Source: Alopecurus myosuroides
Lineage: Eukaryota > Streptophyta > Magnoliopsida > Poales > Poaceae
DNA length: 64,000 bases
Direction of reading: 5' to 3'
Assembly (NCBI GenBank): GCA_028641055.1
Contig: CM054057.1
Location: 582,643,158-582,707,157 of the forward strand
Below are positions 10,041 to 21,690 of this stretch, in pieces. The position numbers and the translations under genes are program-made. The notes beneath the pieces were generated by a model. It worked only from the letters and a program-made list of their open reading frames with translations. It was not told the DNA's origin and ran no database searches. Numbering within the stretch: the stretch's first letter is position 1; every line of letters begins with the position of its first letter.

Positions 10041-13000
10041 TTTATGTGGGATGTTTTGGAACAGCGAGGGTTTTCGTGACCCGGGTAAACATCATTTTAT
10101 TCAGGAGAGTATCAGAGAGAGAAAACTTGATTTTGTGGCTTTGTCTGAGACAGGGAGATCTCACTTTGCACAGTCCTTTTTATCTCACCTAGCTTCGGGC
10201 TTGGATTTTGCGTGGTTTTGTTTACCACCTAGGGGTAGATCAGGAGGTATGCTCATTGGCATCAATTCTTCATCTATTGAGGTTAGGGATGTGGATGTAG
10301 GAGATTTCTCTGTTAAACTTTTTGTTAAGTCAAAGCATGATGGTTTTGAATGGATTCTAGTGTCTGTTTATGGTGCTGCCCAGGATGAATTTAAACCAAA
10401 TTTCTTATCAGAGTTTGTTCGTATTTGTGAGAATGAAACATTACCTTTGTTGGTGGGTGGGGATTTTAATATAATACGAAAACCTGAGGAAAAGAATAAT
10501 GATAATTATAACTCCAGATGGCCTGTTATGTTTAATGCAATTATTCATAGCTTAGACTTAAAGGAGATTGAATTATCGGGTAGACAATTTACCTGGGCTA
10601 GTAGGAGAGCTAATACAACTTTTGAAAAATTAGATAGAATTCTTTCTACAGTGGAGTGGGAGAAAAAATTTCCTCTAGCAACCGTTCAAGCCTTGGCTAG
10701 GAATGGTTCGGATCATACTCCTTTGTTTTTGGATTTTGGTGCTCGAGCTCATGTGGGTAATAAAAGTGGTTTCTCTTTTGAGCTTTCGTGGCTTAGAATG
10801 GATGGTTTTTTTCGAATTGGTCTCTGCTGAATGGGGGGCTTTTCATAAGGGTGACTCGGCTATTGCAGTTTGGCAAAACAAAATTAGACACCTAAGACGG
10901 TTTCTGAAGGGATGGGCTAAAAATTTGAGTGGAAAATATAGAATCGAGAGGGATAAGTTGATAAGGGTTATAGAGGAGTTGGATATTAAAGCTGAGAGTG
11001 TAGCTCTCTCTTCGGGAGAGAGGGAAACTCTGCGTAATGCTAATAATCGTCTTTGTTTTTTGCGTCGAGAGGAAGAAAGCAAATGGGTACAGAGGGCTAA
11101 GGTTAAGCGTGTTTTGGAGGGGGGAGATAATACTAAATATTTCCATCTTATGGCTAATGGGAAACACCGTAGAAAGATGATTTTTCAATTAGAACAAGAA
11201 GAGGGAACTATAGTGGGGGATGAGGACTTGAGAAGGTATATCTCTGAATATTATAAAAAATTATTTGGCCCCTCAACACCTAATAATATCTCCTTAGTGG
11301 AGAGTAGTAATCAGGATATACCCCAGTTAACTCAACAAGAAAATGATATTCTCACTGCTGATTTCTTAGTGGAAGAAGTGTTTGAGGCAATATCACAGAT
11401 GGAACCTAACAAATCTCCAGGGCCTGATGGTTTCCCAGCTGAATTTTATAAAACCTTTTGGGAGGTTATTAAAAAGGATTTGATGGCAATGTTTTTAGAG
11501 TTTAAGCAAGGTAATCTTCAGTTGTTTAAACTGAACTTTGGGGTGATAACTTTGCTTCCTAAAAATGATAATGCGGTTAAAATCCAGCAATATAGGCCTA
11601 TTTGTCTTCTTAATGTCAGTTTTAAAATTTTCACTAAAGTGGGTACTAATCGTATTACCCAGATAGTGCAGAAGGTGTAGACCATCTCAATCAGCCTTTA
11701 TGCCTGGGAGAAACATCTTGGAGGGAGTTGTTATCCTGCATGAAACCATTCATGAACTTCATAGGAAGAAATTGGATGGGGTTATTTTTAAAATTGATTT
11801 TGAGAAGGCTTATGATAAGGTTAAGTGGCCTTTCCTTCTTCAGGCTCTACGTATGAAAGGGTTCTCTCAGGAATGGTGTGATATGATTTTACAATTTGTT
11901 CAGGGAGGGAGTGTTGGTATTAGGGTTAATGATGCAATTGGTCATTTTTTTCAAACTAAAAAAGGATTAAGGCAGGGTGATCCTCTTTCTCCGATTCTTT
12001 TCAATATAGTGGCAGATATGCTTGCTATATTAATTGCTAGGGCTAAGGAAATTGGACAAATAGGAGGTCTCATTCCAGACCTAGTTGAAGGAGGTTTGTC
12101 TATCCTTCAATATGCAGATGATACGGTGCTATTTTTAGAGCATGATTTTGATAAAGCTCTAAATCTTAAATTAATCTTGTGCATCTTTGAGCAATTGTCG
12201 GGTCTCAAGATTAATTTTCATAAGAGTGAAGTTTTCTGTTTTGGTAAGGCTAAAGAGGTTGAACACCAGTACAAACAAATATTTGGTTGTGAGTCTGGGT
12301 TGTTACCTTTTAAATATTTGGGAATTCCTATTCATCACAGAAAACATACTAACTCTGAGTGGCATCCTGTGGAGAGTCGTTTTGAGGACAAACTTGGGTG
12401 CTGGAAAGGGAAACTTTTATCCTATGGGGATCGATTAGTTCTTGTTAATTGTGTGTTAACAAGTTTACCCATGTTTATGTTATCCTTTTTTGAGATTCCT
12501 AAGGGAGTCCGTAAGAGACTTGATTTCTATAGATCACGTTTTTTTTGGCAGAGTGATGACACCAAGCGTAAAATAGATTAACTAAATGGAATATTATTTG
12601 TAGACCCAAGGATCAAGGTGGACTAGGTGTGGAAGTGTTAGAGCTAAAGAATAAGTGTTTATTAGCTAAATGGCTGTTTAAGATACTTCATGAGGAGGGT
12701 ATCTGGCAGGAATTGTTAAAGAATAAATACTTACATAGCAAAACTTTAGCTCAAGTTGAGGCACAACCCACTGATTCTCCATTTTGGAAGGGTCTAATGA
12801 GAGTTAAGAGGGATTTCTTTAGTAGAGGTTCCTTCAAAATTGGTAATGGTGAAACAACTAGATTTTGGGAGGACATTTGGCTAGGCCAAACCCCTCTATC
12901 TGATCAATATCCTCTTTTATATCATATTGTGCAGTCTAAAAATGTATTGATTGCTGATGTATTTCAGAATGCACCACCAATTAATATTTCCTTTCGTAGG

Positions 13001-13710
13001 AATTTAGTAGGCATTACTTGGGACATGTGGTCTCACTTGTGTTTACGTCTTATGAATGTCTCTCTGATTTCGGATTCTGATAGGTTTATTTGGAAACTTA
13101 CTCAGAATGGGAGTTTCTCCGTGAAATCTATGTATGAGGATATGATGAATGGGCATACTGTTTTTCTAAAAACATATTTGTGGAAGTTAAAATTACCTCT
13201 TAAGATCAAAATTTTCATGTGGTTTTTGGATAGGAAAGTGATTTTGACAAAGATAATTTAGCAAGAAAAGGGTGGAAAGGTGATATGATCTGTTCCTTTT
13301 GTGGGAATAATGAGACAGTAGATCATCTATTTATTTCTTGTCCTCTGGCTAGACTTATTTGGAGAGTGGTCTTTTGTACTTTTAATATTACTCCTCCCTC
13401 CAACGTGACTAATATGTTTGGGAATTGGCTTAATGGGATTGATGTGAGAACTAAAAGAAGGATTAGGATTGGTGTTTCAGCCATTTGTTGGGCTATCTGG
13501 ACATGCAGAAATAATGTTGTTTTTAACAGGCAGAAATCCTTTCATGCTTTACAGGTTGTTTACTCAGCAGCTCATTGGATCCAGCTATGGGCTTTGCTAC
13601 TCCCTTCAGATCAGCGGAAGCTTATGGTGGATGGCTGCACTCGGCTCCTTACGGTGGCACAGGAGTTTTTCTCCCCGCATACGTGGCAGCATCATAATAG
13701 GATCACGTAG
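10033..13710 (+). pseudogene. LINE 2 ORF2: APE endonuclease, reverse transcriptase, zf-RVT
   Basis: It starts at ATG 10033, overlapping the ORF1 stop by 8 nt. The endonuclease is 10033-10830 with GGDFNIIR and SDHTPLF motifs. The reverse transcriptase follows with KSPGPDGFPAEF (about 11410), LRQGDPLSPILFN (about 11970) and catalytic YADD (about 12110). The zf-RVT finger is CSFCGNNETVDHLFISC (about 13290-13340). Frame changes occur near 10800-10830, 11680-11700, 12575-12590 and 13255-13262, so the protein is split into five pieces. The order and spacing are otherwise complete. Confidence 0.85.
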
Positions 13711-13909
13711 TTCCTTTTGGTTTTGCTGTTTTTGGTGTACGGAGACTATCCTGTTCTTCTTGTAAGAGGTCCACTTTTGTACTCGTTTGGATACTATGGT
13801 TTTCAATAATTAATAAAGGCTGTGTGCATCACTCGATGCAGAGGCCGGGGTTATCCTAGAATAAAGGCTGGATACTCAAGTTCTCGATGCCCAGGCGAAG
13901 CAGACGGAG

Positions 13910-14749
13910 GTGGAGGCTACATGCAGGCCACTGCCGGACGGGCCGCAGGACGGGCCAGTTCGGCCTGCAGGGGGGCTTTCTGGGCCGGGTGCTGGACTGC
14001 TGTCCACCGCCCAGGGGCAGCGTTCAGCCGGGAGCGGATGTGCTGCGGGCACTGCACGTGCGTCCGCTGATGGCGTCTGCACGGCGGGTGGTGCCTCACC
14101 GCCGGCCCATGAGGCGGATACAGGGCGGCGCCTCTTCGTCGATGCCGTCGTGGACTACTCGGCGGTCGGGGGGGTACCTACTACACCATTACCTCCCTCC
14201 GCCGCGTCGGTGCTTAAGGGCCCAAAGGTCTTGAGGCGCAGCGCACGGCATGCGATTGCTGCTGATGGTTCATCTACCACCGATGAGGATGCAATGGCCA
14301 AAGCCATGCGTCGCAAGGCAGCGCTGCTCTCCCCTCCTACGTTGGGTACGTACGCACATCATAAGTCATTTCTTTCCTTTTCAGATTCCACTATTTCATC
14401 TAGTTTAGATGTAGTTGGTGTTCGGTTAGGAAGAAATGGTAAAGAGGTCACTATGGCAGCTAATGCATTGAGGCACATGGAATTTGATCGTCTAACGGTC
14501 ATACCGTGTGCTTCGGCAAAGGCAGACATACCCCACTTGGATGATGATTCAGCGAATGCCTCTGCGGATGGACAGCTTTTATCACATTTAGTGGGGGAAG
14601 TGACCGAAGTGGGATTGGATGACGACGGGCTAGGATCTTTAATTGATCTGTATGCATCCGGACGAAAATCCAAATCTGCTAAGCTTAAGAGGAAAAATTC
14701 ACCACGTAAATCCGCGAGATCGCCAAAAAACCCAATTGTTTCCCGATGA
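13910..14749 (+). pseudogene. LINE 3 ORF1, C-terminal part
   Basis: This is an open frame of 279 codons ending TGA at 14747-14749. The N-terminal part is Gly/Pro/Ala-rich. The C-terminal half has a Ser-rich FLSFSDSTISSSLDVVGVRLG segment that matches the FSILSFSDSEIIDRAASLGVSLG segment of LINE 2 ORF1, and it ends in a Lys/Arg-rich tail. The zinc knuckles are missing, so this is a truncated copy. Confidence 0.65.
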
Positions 14750-17700
14750 ATGGCTTATTCACTAATAGCAGAGGTCTTGGAGACTTGGCTAAACATTTGA
14801 ATATTGCTCAGTACGTCAGGGACCATAAATTGGACTTTGTGGCTATCTCCGAATCAGGGAGGAGAGACTTTCCAGTGAGCGTTTTAAACCGCCTTTCGGG
14901 GGGTCTAGACTTCACTTGGCATTCTATCCCCCCGCGTGGGAGGTCGGGTGGCATTCTACTAGGCGTGAAATCAGACTCTATGGATGTGTTAGCGAGGTCG
15001 GATGGTGATTTTCATATAAAATTACACCTCCGTAACCGAGCAGACAACTTCGTATGGAGTCTGGTGGCTGTGTATGGTGCTGCCCAGGAAGAGTTCAAGG
15101 AGGCTTTTCTATGTGAACTGGTAAATCTCGCAAATGATAACCCTCATCCAATTTTAATTGGTGGCGATTTTAATTTGCTGAGGTTTCCACATGAGAAGAG
15201 TCGGGGACGGTTCGATGGTCATTGGCCTTTCTTGTTCAATGCTGTAATTGATAGCTTGGATTTGAGAGAGGTTGATATGACCGGGAGACAGTTCACTTGG
15301 GCAAATAGTCTGCCAGAGCCTACATATGAGAAGCTAGATCGCGTTCTGATGAGTACTGATTGGGAATATAAGTTCCCATTAGTAACAGTACGTGCTCTGG
15401 AGCGTATCGAGGCTTTGTCAGATCATGCCCCCCTCCTTCTTTCGACTGGCACATTAAAATCACATTCACAACACCAATTCAAGTTTGAACTTGGATGGTT
15501 ATTACGTGACGGTTTTGATGAGTTAGTTAAGAAAGTTTGGTGCAGACCGGTCATAGGTCACAACCCAATCACGAGATGGAATAACAAAATGCGCAATGTG
15601 CGTAAATATCTCCGTGGATGGGCTAGACATACGACTGGAATGCTTAAAAAGGAGAAAGAGCGTCTTTGTTCCATTATTGATGGGTTGGATCTAATCGCTG
15701 AGACTAGGCTGTTATCTTTGCAAGAGATTGAACTTAAAAGTCAATCAAATGCGAAGGTGGCACAAATGTTGCGAGAAGAGGAACTCAAATGGTACCAGAG
15801 ATCCAAGGCTCAATTTATCCTGGAAGGAGATTCCAATACTCGTTATTTCCATAATGTAGCCAATGGAAGGCACAGGAAAAAACGAATTTATTCTCTCCAC
15901 CAGGATGAAGGTCTTATTGAGGGACAAGAATGTCTCAAGGCTTATATTACAAAGTTTTATAAAGGTCTGTTCGGGTCTCCTGAAGTAAACACTTTTACTA
16001 TGGATGAGACTCGTACAGACGATATTCCCCAAGTGTCCCAGGAGGAAAACGCTTTTCTTAATGCTCCCTTTACGGAAGAGGAGATAAAGAAGGCGGTGTT
16101 TCAAATGGAACATAATAAGGCACCTGGCCCTGATGGATGTCCTGCGGAGTTTTACCAACATTTTTGGGAGGTCATTAAAGATGATCTCATTCAGATGTTT
16201 GGATGCTTACACAGTGGACACCTGGAGCTATATCGTCTTAATTTTGGGGAAATCGTTTTGTTACCTAAAGTTTTGGAGGCAGAAAGGATACAACAGTATC
16301 GACCTATTTGTCTCCTCAACGTTAGTTTCAAAATCTTTACGAAGGTTGCAACCATTAGGTTAAATTCGGTGGCAGATCATGTGGTGAAGCCTACCCAGAC
16401 TGCATTTATGCAGGGTAGGAATATCCTTGATGGGGTCGTGGTGTTACACGAAACAGTCCATGAGATGCATACGAAAAAACTAAATGGTGTGATTCTTAAA
16501 ATAGACTTTGAAAAGGCCTATGATAAAGTGAATTGGGAGTTTCTCCAACAGACTCTGAGAATTAAAGGTTTTTCAGAGGAGTGGTGTGCTCTAGTTCGCA
16601 GTTTCGTGGTTGGAGGTAGTGTGGCTATCAAAGTTAATGACGATGTTGGCCGATACTTCCAAACCAAAAAAGGCTTAAGACAAGGTGATCCGCTTTCGCC
16701 AAATTATAATATTGTGGCTGATATGTTAGCGATCATGATTGAGAGAGCCAAGGAAAGTGGGCTAATTGAGGGAGTGATACCACATCTTGTTGATGGGGGA
16801 TTGTCTATCCTTCAATATGCAGATGATACGATTCTTTTTATGGATCATGATTTGGAAAAGGCTGCGAACCTGAAATTAATCCTTTCAGCGTTCGAGCAAC
16901 TTTCCGGATTAAAGATCAACTTCCATAAAAGTGAATTGTTCTGTTTTGGCGAGGCCCAGGATGCTGTTGCTCAATATGCCGAATTGTTCGGTTGCGAGCA
17001 AGGTGAATTTCCTATTAGGTATTTGGGGATACCAATACACTATCGGAGATTGACTAATGCAGAATGGAGCAACGTTGAAGAGCGTCTGCAAAACAGGCTT
17101 GCTAGTTGGAAAGGAAAATTGTTGTCACTTGGGGGAAGGTTGGTACTCATTAATTCAGTACTATCTAATATGGTATTGTATATGATATCCTTCTTTCCTT
17201 TACCTAAAGGAGTCTTGAAAGTTGGATTATTTCCGTTCAAGATTCTTTTGGCAAGGTGACAGCGAGAAAAAGAAATATCGGCTAGCCAGATGGGATGTGG
17301 TTTGCCGGCCAAAGGACCAGGGGGGGTTAGGGATTCATGACTTACAAGTCAAGAACTCAGCTCTCCTTGGTAAATGGCTATTCAAACTACTAACCGAAGA
17401 TGGCGTTTGGCAAAATCTCCTTAAACGTAAATACATTGGCTCGAAAGCAGTATCAGGTTGTGTGGAAACCAGGTGATTCACACTTTTGGGCTGGACTCAT
17501 GGCGAATAAGAATTACTTTTTTCGCTATGGAGTATTTAAGATTAAGGATGGATCACAGATAAGGTTCTGGGAGGACAAGTGGTTAGGTAATACCACACTC
17601 AGAGAACAATATCCTGCACTATACACTATAGCGAGACAGAAGGATGATACGCTGGCTACGGTCATGCAAACATCACCACCGAATGTCACGTTTAGACGAG

Positions 17701-18414
17701 ATCTCATTGGACCAAGACTTGTATCTTGGAATGCTCTGGTTAGTAGGCTGACTTCGGTTACCTTAACACCAGGCACTGATGAGTTCCGTTGGAAAATCAC
17801 TAAGAACGGACAGTTCTCGGTGGATTCTATGTATAGGGCTATGATCCAATCAGACATGCCAGTCGATATCTTCAAAAATGTATGGCTTATGAAGGTACCG
17901 CTGAAGATTAAGGTCTTTGCGTGGTATCTTCGTAGAGGGGTCATACTTACAAAATAATCTTGTCAAACGTAATTGGCATGGAAGTACAAAGTGTGTTTCG
18001 TGCTCTCATGACGAAACGATCAAGCACTTATTCTTCGATTGCTCTTTTGCGCGTTCTATATGGTCCGCTATCCAAATGGCTTCGAATCTATATCAGCCCA
18101 CATCCGTTGCGAATATATTCGGTAACTGGTTAAATGAGGTAGATAAGAGATTTAAAACTATTATTAGGGTAGGAGCGCTAGCCGTTATATGGTCGCTCTG
18201 GCTATGTAGAAATGACAAGATTTTCAATGATAAAAACTTTTCTCGTGTGCAGGTTCTATTCCGAAGTACAAGTATTCTCCGTTCGTGGTCCACATTACAG
18301 CGGGGGGAGTTACGAGGCCTTTTTATGGAGGCGTGTGCACGGCTGGAGCAGGTGGCGAGGGATATTTTTATCCCACATGGATGGCCGCGTGATCTACGGA
18401 TAGCGGCTCCATAG
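14746..18414 (+). pseudogene. LINE 3 ORF2: endonuclease, reverse transcriptase, zf-RVT
   Basis: It starts at ATG 14746, overlapping the ORF1 stop as ATGA. The first 837 codons are open to 17259. They include the APE-type endonuclease (GGDFNLLRF about residue 140; SDHAP about 225), the reverse transcriptase with GPDGCPAEF, LRQGDPLSP and YADD at residues 691-694. The segment after LRQGDPLSP is one residue shorter than in LINE 2 (NYNIVADM instead of ILFNIVADM). The frame then changes near 17220, 17450 and 17950. The final part carries CVSCSHDETIKHLFFDC (about 17993-18043). It is the least damaged LINE ORF2 in the window but still broken. Confidence 0.85.
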
Positions 18415-18603
18415 AGATGACAGTCTACGTCTACTAGATTTGTTTAGACTTGTTGTCTTTTCACTATTTTCTCTTTCGTGCTGGATTTCGGCTGTGTGCA
18501 TTCATAATGCAGAGGCCGGGTGTATTTGCTTACATTAAGTAATAAAAGCCCTTTATCAAAAAAAAAATGAGCACATAATTGAACTATGTGAAATGTTAAA
18601 TAG

Positions 18604-19740
18604 GGAGTGTATCCAGACGGGAAAAGCATTGCTGTGAAGTTGCTCAGAGCTAGGGATATGCAGATTGATGATGAGAAATTTCAGGCCGAGGTCAAAATTA
18701 TGACAAAGCTCCGGCACCGGAATATTCTACGGTTAGTTGGCTATTGCCACGATACTCAGAAAGTACCAGTCATGTACAATGGACAACTTGTTCTTGCTGA
18801 TGAGATATATAGGGCGCTCTGCTTAGAGTATATGCCTAACGGAAGCCTTGACGGCCTTCTTTCTGGTAATCATGATGATCTCCTTGTTATAATTAGCGTG
18901 TTAAGGTATCATTCCTAAAATTTACATATTGAGAATTCTCCTTATTTGGTGCTGCAGATGAATGTGATAGATATGACTGGCACGAAGGATATCGAATAAT
19001 CAAGGGTATTTGGCAGGGTTTGAATTACCTCCACAATGAATTAAAACCTGCTCCTATGTATCATTTCGATTTAAAGCCAGCCAATATATTGCTGGATGAG
19101 AATATGGTTCCTAGAATTGCAGATTTTGGGATATCAAGGCTCTTCAGCGATGAAAAGACACAATATACGCAAAGTGCATTAGGAACGCTGTAAAGCCTAA
19201 CTCCCCATCATGTTTTTTGTTGGATTGAATTTACGTTATGGGTAACATGTATATGATGTGTCATGCAGTGGGTACTCACCACCGGAATTCATAGACAGCC
19301 GTAAAATCTCAAATAAGTTTGACATATTCAGCTTGGGCGTTATAATGATAAAGATAATAGCGGGACATTCAGGTTACTCCAAAAGCTGTGACTTGTCTCC
19401 CCAAGATTTCATTAACCTTGTAAGAATTTTTTTTGTCTTTATTGAGCTCATGTGTAACTATTTTTCATAATTCATAACCAATATTGTTATTATAATATTT
19501 TTTGTGTGTGTTTTAAATTGATAGGCGCATGAAAAGTGGATCAGTAGGCTACATGGAAGATCAAATCTGAGGAAGGCATATTCCGAGCAAGTAAAGATCT
19601 GCATTGAAATAGGTTTGGGTTGTGTGGAGAATGATCGGCACAAAAGGCCAACTATACAGGATGTTCTTGATATGCTGAATGAGACGGAGAAAACGTGTAC
19701 TTATGCGTCAAGAAAGGATTGCTTGTTGATTTACCAGGTG
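18604..19740 (+). pseudogene. Receptor-like kinase fragment, copy 2 (kinase domain from the VAIK lysine on)
   Basis: Four exons join in frame with good GT-AG sites: 18604-18865, 18958-19189, 19269-19419 and 19525-about 19737. They encode PDGKSIAVK (ATP-binding Lys), the HFDLKPANILLD catalytic loop (non-RD: Phe before Asp), ADFGISRLF, YSPPEF, KFDIFSLGV and RPTIQDVLDMLNE. This fits the grass cysteine-rich/G-type receptor kinase group that acts at the plasma membrane. No stop occurs inside these exons. The exon with the glycine loop, the transmembrane segment and the extracellular domain are absent. A LINE poly(A) ends 36 bp before the first exon, so the upstream part was probably lost or displaced. 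An alternative is a genuine kinase-only gene with an upstream exon elsewhere. Confidence 0.75.
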
Positions 19741-20009
19741 CGAACTGATCGCTATTGCATAATTTTCTTTCTCTTTAAACTATGGTTATCTTTTTTTTTC
19801 CTATGAAATTAAAACAGGAGCCAACAAATATATGTTTCACCATAGAATATATTATGCTAATGGCCATGAAGTTTCTAGTTTCACAAATCATAATATAATT
19901 TAAACAAGTCTAATTATAGGAGCTATAGATGTAGTATCTAGAATATATATGAAAAGACTCAGCTTCTTAACGTCTCTGAGTGAAAAAGTAAGTTCAGTGT
20001 GAGGCTAAG

Positions 20010-21560
20010 GGCAATTGTTACGTATGAGGCGTTCTTATCCTAGAATATTCTTGCAGACGAATTCCAGAACAGTGGATCTTTTCAGTAAATTATTTCTACA
20101 GTGGCATCATCTAAACTAAATAATTCAAAACATTCCAAACCAATTTTGGTCCCTCAACTATTGCAAAAGTGTAAGGTAGGTCTTGGTTGGAAAAAAAATC
20201 ATTTTGGTCTGTCAACTATTAGAAATGTCTATGTTTGGTTCCTCAACTTAAGGCCGGATATTCCTGGCTGCTCAAGTGTCAAAACTGTCTAGATTTCGTC
20301 CTTTGACCCACGCTAAAAGCCTTGACTTAAGTTTCATGCACTAGACAAAGAAAACAAAAGTCCTAACTGATGGAAAGGGCTAAACAATCCACATATACAC
20401 TTCAGCAATCCCTCTCACGTGTGACTCGGGGAGGCCAACACGTGCATAGAAATCTTAGGTATGGCTAAAGAGACCTATATGTGGATACATAGTTTAATGC
20501 ACTAGCCAACACAACTAAAATCCCGAACTAATAGATAGAGTTAGGCAAAAAAATATACATTTCAACACCCCCTCTCATGTATGACTTGGGGAGGCCAAAA
20601 CGTGCATAGAAATCTTAGAGTTTTGCCTCAAAAGGCCTATATGTGCACACAAAGGAGGCAGCAACAATTTTGGATAAACTGCGAAAGCCAGTACTCGAAC
20701 TCAAGACCTACAACTCTGATACCATATAAAATTTCATGCACTAGCCAACGCAAACACGGTCCGAACTGATGGAATGGGCTATACAATCCACATATACACT
20801 TTAACATTGGGAACGATAGAGGGGTGGTTTCAGACACATGGCAGAAATGCTAATACAAAAGAAATCAAAACAACCGAAAGAAACAGGTTTTAACTTAAAA
20901 AAAATTCATGCCTTTCAAATCCTCAAATTTTTCAGCAACTCTCGATTTTTCTAAGTTTGTTGGTTATTTCCCTAAGTTTCCTTAACTCGTTGAGATTAAG
21001 TAAGTAGAAGGGAATGTAGAAGGAAATCCCTTTCGATATACGTTTTGTGTGGCCGAGATAATTGTGTCTTTCTTATGGTAATTTCACTATGGTAGAGTAG
21101 ATCTGGGAGGTAGAAAGGGTGTTTCCTTCCATACCGGGTGACAATGCGTCTTAGTGAATGCTTAAAGTTTCAATCAAATGATAATAGATGACAAGGAGCT
21201 TCTAAACTTAGAAAAAAAAGTCCATATACATCTCTTGGCTAACAGGACATATTAGCAACTCTCTTAATACAATGCCTTTATTTCTTTGATATGTTTGGTT
21301 ATGCTTTTAATATGATTTTGTGGAGTAGCTTAATATAGTTTTGCTACGAGCTTCGTTTAATTATTTTAACATTTTCTAGGTTTATTTTTTAATGACCCAT
21401 AGTCAAAAAATTTACTTATCTGGCCCATTTGTGCTCTCAAACAGTTGTAGCTTGACATAGCTACATTGATGTTGCGTCAGGAACTTCTGCTAGCATTGTT
21501 TATTTTGGGAATTACTGGGCTACTCTGATAAATTAAGTAATGAGATGCCCACAGTATAAT
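20010..21560. other. Intergenic region, no gene seen
   Basis: This is AT-rich sequence after the end of kinase-flank homology (about 20005). It contains short phrases of the dispersed GGTCCCTCAACTATT type (20150-20260) and the tandem repeat listed separately. No ORF with a recognisable domain was found on either strand. Confidence 0.6.
20337..20812. repeat. Diverged tandem repeat, ~185-bp period, about 2.5 copies
   Basis: Each unit has CATGCACTAG..., a phrase like CCGAACTGATGGAA, an ACATATACACTT box, a CTCATGTATGACTTGGGGAGG-like box and a CGTGCATAGAAATCTTAG box. Copies begin near 20337, 20502 and 20732. The function is unknown; similar unclassified repeats are dispersed in grass genomes. Confidence 0.6.
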
Positions 21561-21574
21561 CACTTATTATATTC

Positions 21575-21580
21575 TATAAA
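21575..21580 (+). promoter_or_regulatory. Possible TATA box of the diacylglycerol kinase gene
   Basis: TATAAA lies 111 bp upstream of the start codon at 21691, a spacing that would give a leader of about 80 nt. No other support is visible. Confidence 0.3.
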
Positions 21581-21690
21581 GAACTTCTGCATCCCACCAC
21601 TTAATAAAATTACCACGTCTCCCACTCCTAGTCTTACTTGTAGGCTGGAGGGGAGAAAGTGCTCAAAGTGCATAACAATATTTTTCTAAT

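Larger units (their letters stand above)
6241..13875 (+). mobile_element. LINE retrotransposon 2, near full length
   Basis: This is a plant L1-type element with ORF1 (6300-10040) and ORF2 (10033-13710), a short leader from the point where kinase flank homology ends (about 6240), and a 3' end containing GGCTGTGTGCATC and GCAGAGGCCGGGG (about 13818-13848). No oligo-A tail is seen; the sequence runs directly into LINE 3. Multiple frameshifts make it inactive. The exact 3' boundary is uncertain by about 40 bp. Confidence 0.75.
13876..18568 (+). mobile_element. LINE retrotransposon 3, 5'-truncated, with poly(A)
   Basis: This is a related LINE in direct tail-to-head contact with LINE 2. It keeps the C-terminal part of ORF1, all of ORF2 and a 3' end with the same GGCTGTGTGCATTC/GCAGAGGCCGGG terminus (about 18490-18520), ending in an oligo-A run at 18560-18568. 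Its 5' part is missing. No clear target duplication could be paired with the sequence after the poly(A). Confidence 0.75.
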
